From positions 139,501-203,500 of the forward strand of contig NZ_LS483388.1 in NCBI RefSeq assembly GCF_900475415.1: 64,000 nucleotides of DNA, written 5' to 3'. Below the pieces are notes generated by a model that made no database searches, was not told where the DNA came from, and worked only from the letters and a program-made list of their open reading frames with translations. Shown here piece after piece: positions 63,266-64,000 of this stretch. The translations under genes were made by a program, and so were the position numbers. How positions within the stretch are numbered: position 1 is the stretch's first letter; every line of letters starts with the position of its first letter. Origin of the DNA: Streptococcus porcinus (GTDB lineage: Bacteria; Bacillota; Bacilli; Lactobacillales; Streptococcaceae).

Positions 63266-64000
63266 ATGCTAAAAAGATGGCGACTGTTGATAATGGGGTT
63301 GGTAACGCGCAACAAACAAAGAAAATACTCAAGGATAGTTAGTTGGTTGGGGCTACTTGCAACTATTATCTTGACTGTTTGTTTTTTGATTTTACCAGCT
63401 GTTACCGTTGAAGAAAATAAAGCTAGTGCCGTGGGGATTTCTGTTGAGAGTCAGTCAGAAAGTAGTCAAGAAATAAAAAAGACTGATCTTCCATTATCAA
63501 CAAGTAGCAGTCCCACACTTGAGTCATCTAAAGACTCTGAAAAGACTACGACGACTGTGCCAGAAATCCAGTTTCGTGAGACTCCTTTAACCTTTAGAGG
63601 GGCAGGTTATACAATGACTCTAAGTATGACCAAAGAAGCAAAAATACCGATGAATGCCCAGTTACAAGTTGGAGAAGTTACTAGTAACGAAAGTATCTAT
63701 CGTGAATATAAAGAAAAAGCACTTGATCAGGTTGCAAAAAAAGCTGATCAAGTCAAAAACTTTAAGCTTTATGATATTAAGATATTAGCTGAAGGGAAGG
63801 AAATTGAACCAGCCTCTTCAGTTAAGGTTGAGGTGTCTTATGATCAGCCTCTCACAGTTGTTGATGAAGACATGAAAATTGTCCATTTTAAAGAGAATGG
63901 TCAAACAGAAGTGTTAAAATCAAAAGATACCGAAGAAACTAAAAATACGAACAGTGACATTGCTTTTAAAACGACTTCCTTCTCAATTTATGCCATCGTT
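63266..64000 (+). CDS. Surface/adhesin protein, N-terminal part only
   Basis: The frame stays open to the window edge (245 codons). The N-terminus has a basic lead-in with RKYSRIVSWLG, a hydrophobic segment (about 28-48) and a PAVTVEE ending, a variant export signal seen in large LPXTG proteins of streptococci. A serine/threonine-rich linker (about 55-100) follows, and then a domain with LTFRGAGYTMTLSMTKEAK and SSVKVEVSYDQPL that looks like a repeated adhesin module. A wall-anchor motif cannot be seen because the gene is cut. GGGGAG precedes ATG 63266, 21 bases after the signal peptidase stop. Confidence 0.75.
   Translation, partial: MLKRWRLLIMGLVTRNKQRKYSRIVSWLGLLATIILTVCFLILPAVTVEENKASAVGISVESQSESSQEIKKTDLPLSTSSSPTLESSKDSEKTTTTVPEIQFRETPLTFRGAGYTMTLSMTKEAKIPMNAQLQVGEVTSNESIYREYKEKALDQVAKKADQVKNFKLYDIKILAEGKEIEPASSVKVEVSYDQPLTVVDEDMKIVHFKENGQTEVLKSKDTEETKNTNSDIAFKTTSFSIYAIV

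Overview
The window is bacterial, AT-rich and almost fully coding, and it looks like a pyogenic-group Streptococcus (S. dysgalactiae, S. canis, S. pyogenes and relatives). Reasons: purine-rich AAGGAGG-type ribosome sites, many PTS operons, an NtpFIKECGABD V-type ATPase operon, a HrtBA/HssRS haem module, and at the right edge a signal peptidase next to a large surface-protein gene. I cannot fix the species from sequence alone. I see no rRNA, tRNA, CRISPR array or intact insertion sequence.

Layout. 1-524: 3' end of a D-serine dehydratase gene. 768-9426: nine-gene Na+-type V-ATPase operon. 9522-18912: glycyl-radical regulon made of an activase (minus strand), DeoR and SorC regulators, a lactose/cellobiose-family PTS (IIA, IIB, IIC), a glycyl radical enzyme, a fructose-6-phosphate-aldolase-like enzyme and a GldA-like dehydrogenase. 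This set fits a radical-dependent 1,5-anhydroglucitol route better than pyruvate-formate lyase. 19024-22628: HrtB-HrtA-HssR-HssS haem efflux and sensing, with a recognisable HssR-type direct repeat. 22675-25170: housekeeping and small genes (PgpA-like, XRE, zinc ribbon, RlmA-like).

25518-31606: galactitol-family PTS operon 1 with PRD regulator, class II aldolase, archaeal-type triosephosphate isomerase and YjbQ. 31674-35269: S66 peptidase, sigma/anti-sigma pair and a CPBP protease. 35403-38694: ABC transporter with a DesK/DesR-type two-component system. 38916-45050: galactitol-family PTS operon 2 with PRD regulator, a ribulose/allulose-phosphate epimerase homologue, an SDR dehydrogenase and a 6-phospho-3-hexuloisomerase.

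45266-48198: ABC exporter operon under an XRE-TPR regulator. 48366-50803: acetyltransferase, isochorismatase-fold protein and a cytosolic beta-helix protein. 51340-54104: two-component system and a small secreted helical protein. 54338-60534: CPBP, secreted transglutaminase-like protein, PrsW, a second CPBP and a glutathionyl-hydroquinone-reductase-like enzyme. 60628-62109: FAD/NAD(P)-binding protein. 62419-64000: coiled-coil protein, signal peptidase I and the start of a surface protein that runs off the window.

Working together: three separate sugar or polyol PTS operons each bring their own regulator, and each appears to feed glycolysis through an uncommon phosphorylated intermediate. Candidate cis sites (paired SorC-type palindromes, cre sites, an HssR box) link regulators to targets. 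The second half is rich in envelope sensing: two two-component systems, a sigma/anti-sigma pair and four intramembrane proteases. The points most worth a second look are the radical glycolysis cluster, the two unassigned galactitol-type PTS pathways, two genes that may start at ATT, and a repeat array upstream of the secreted transglutaminase.
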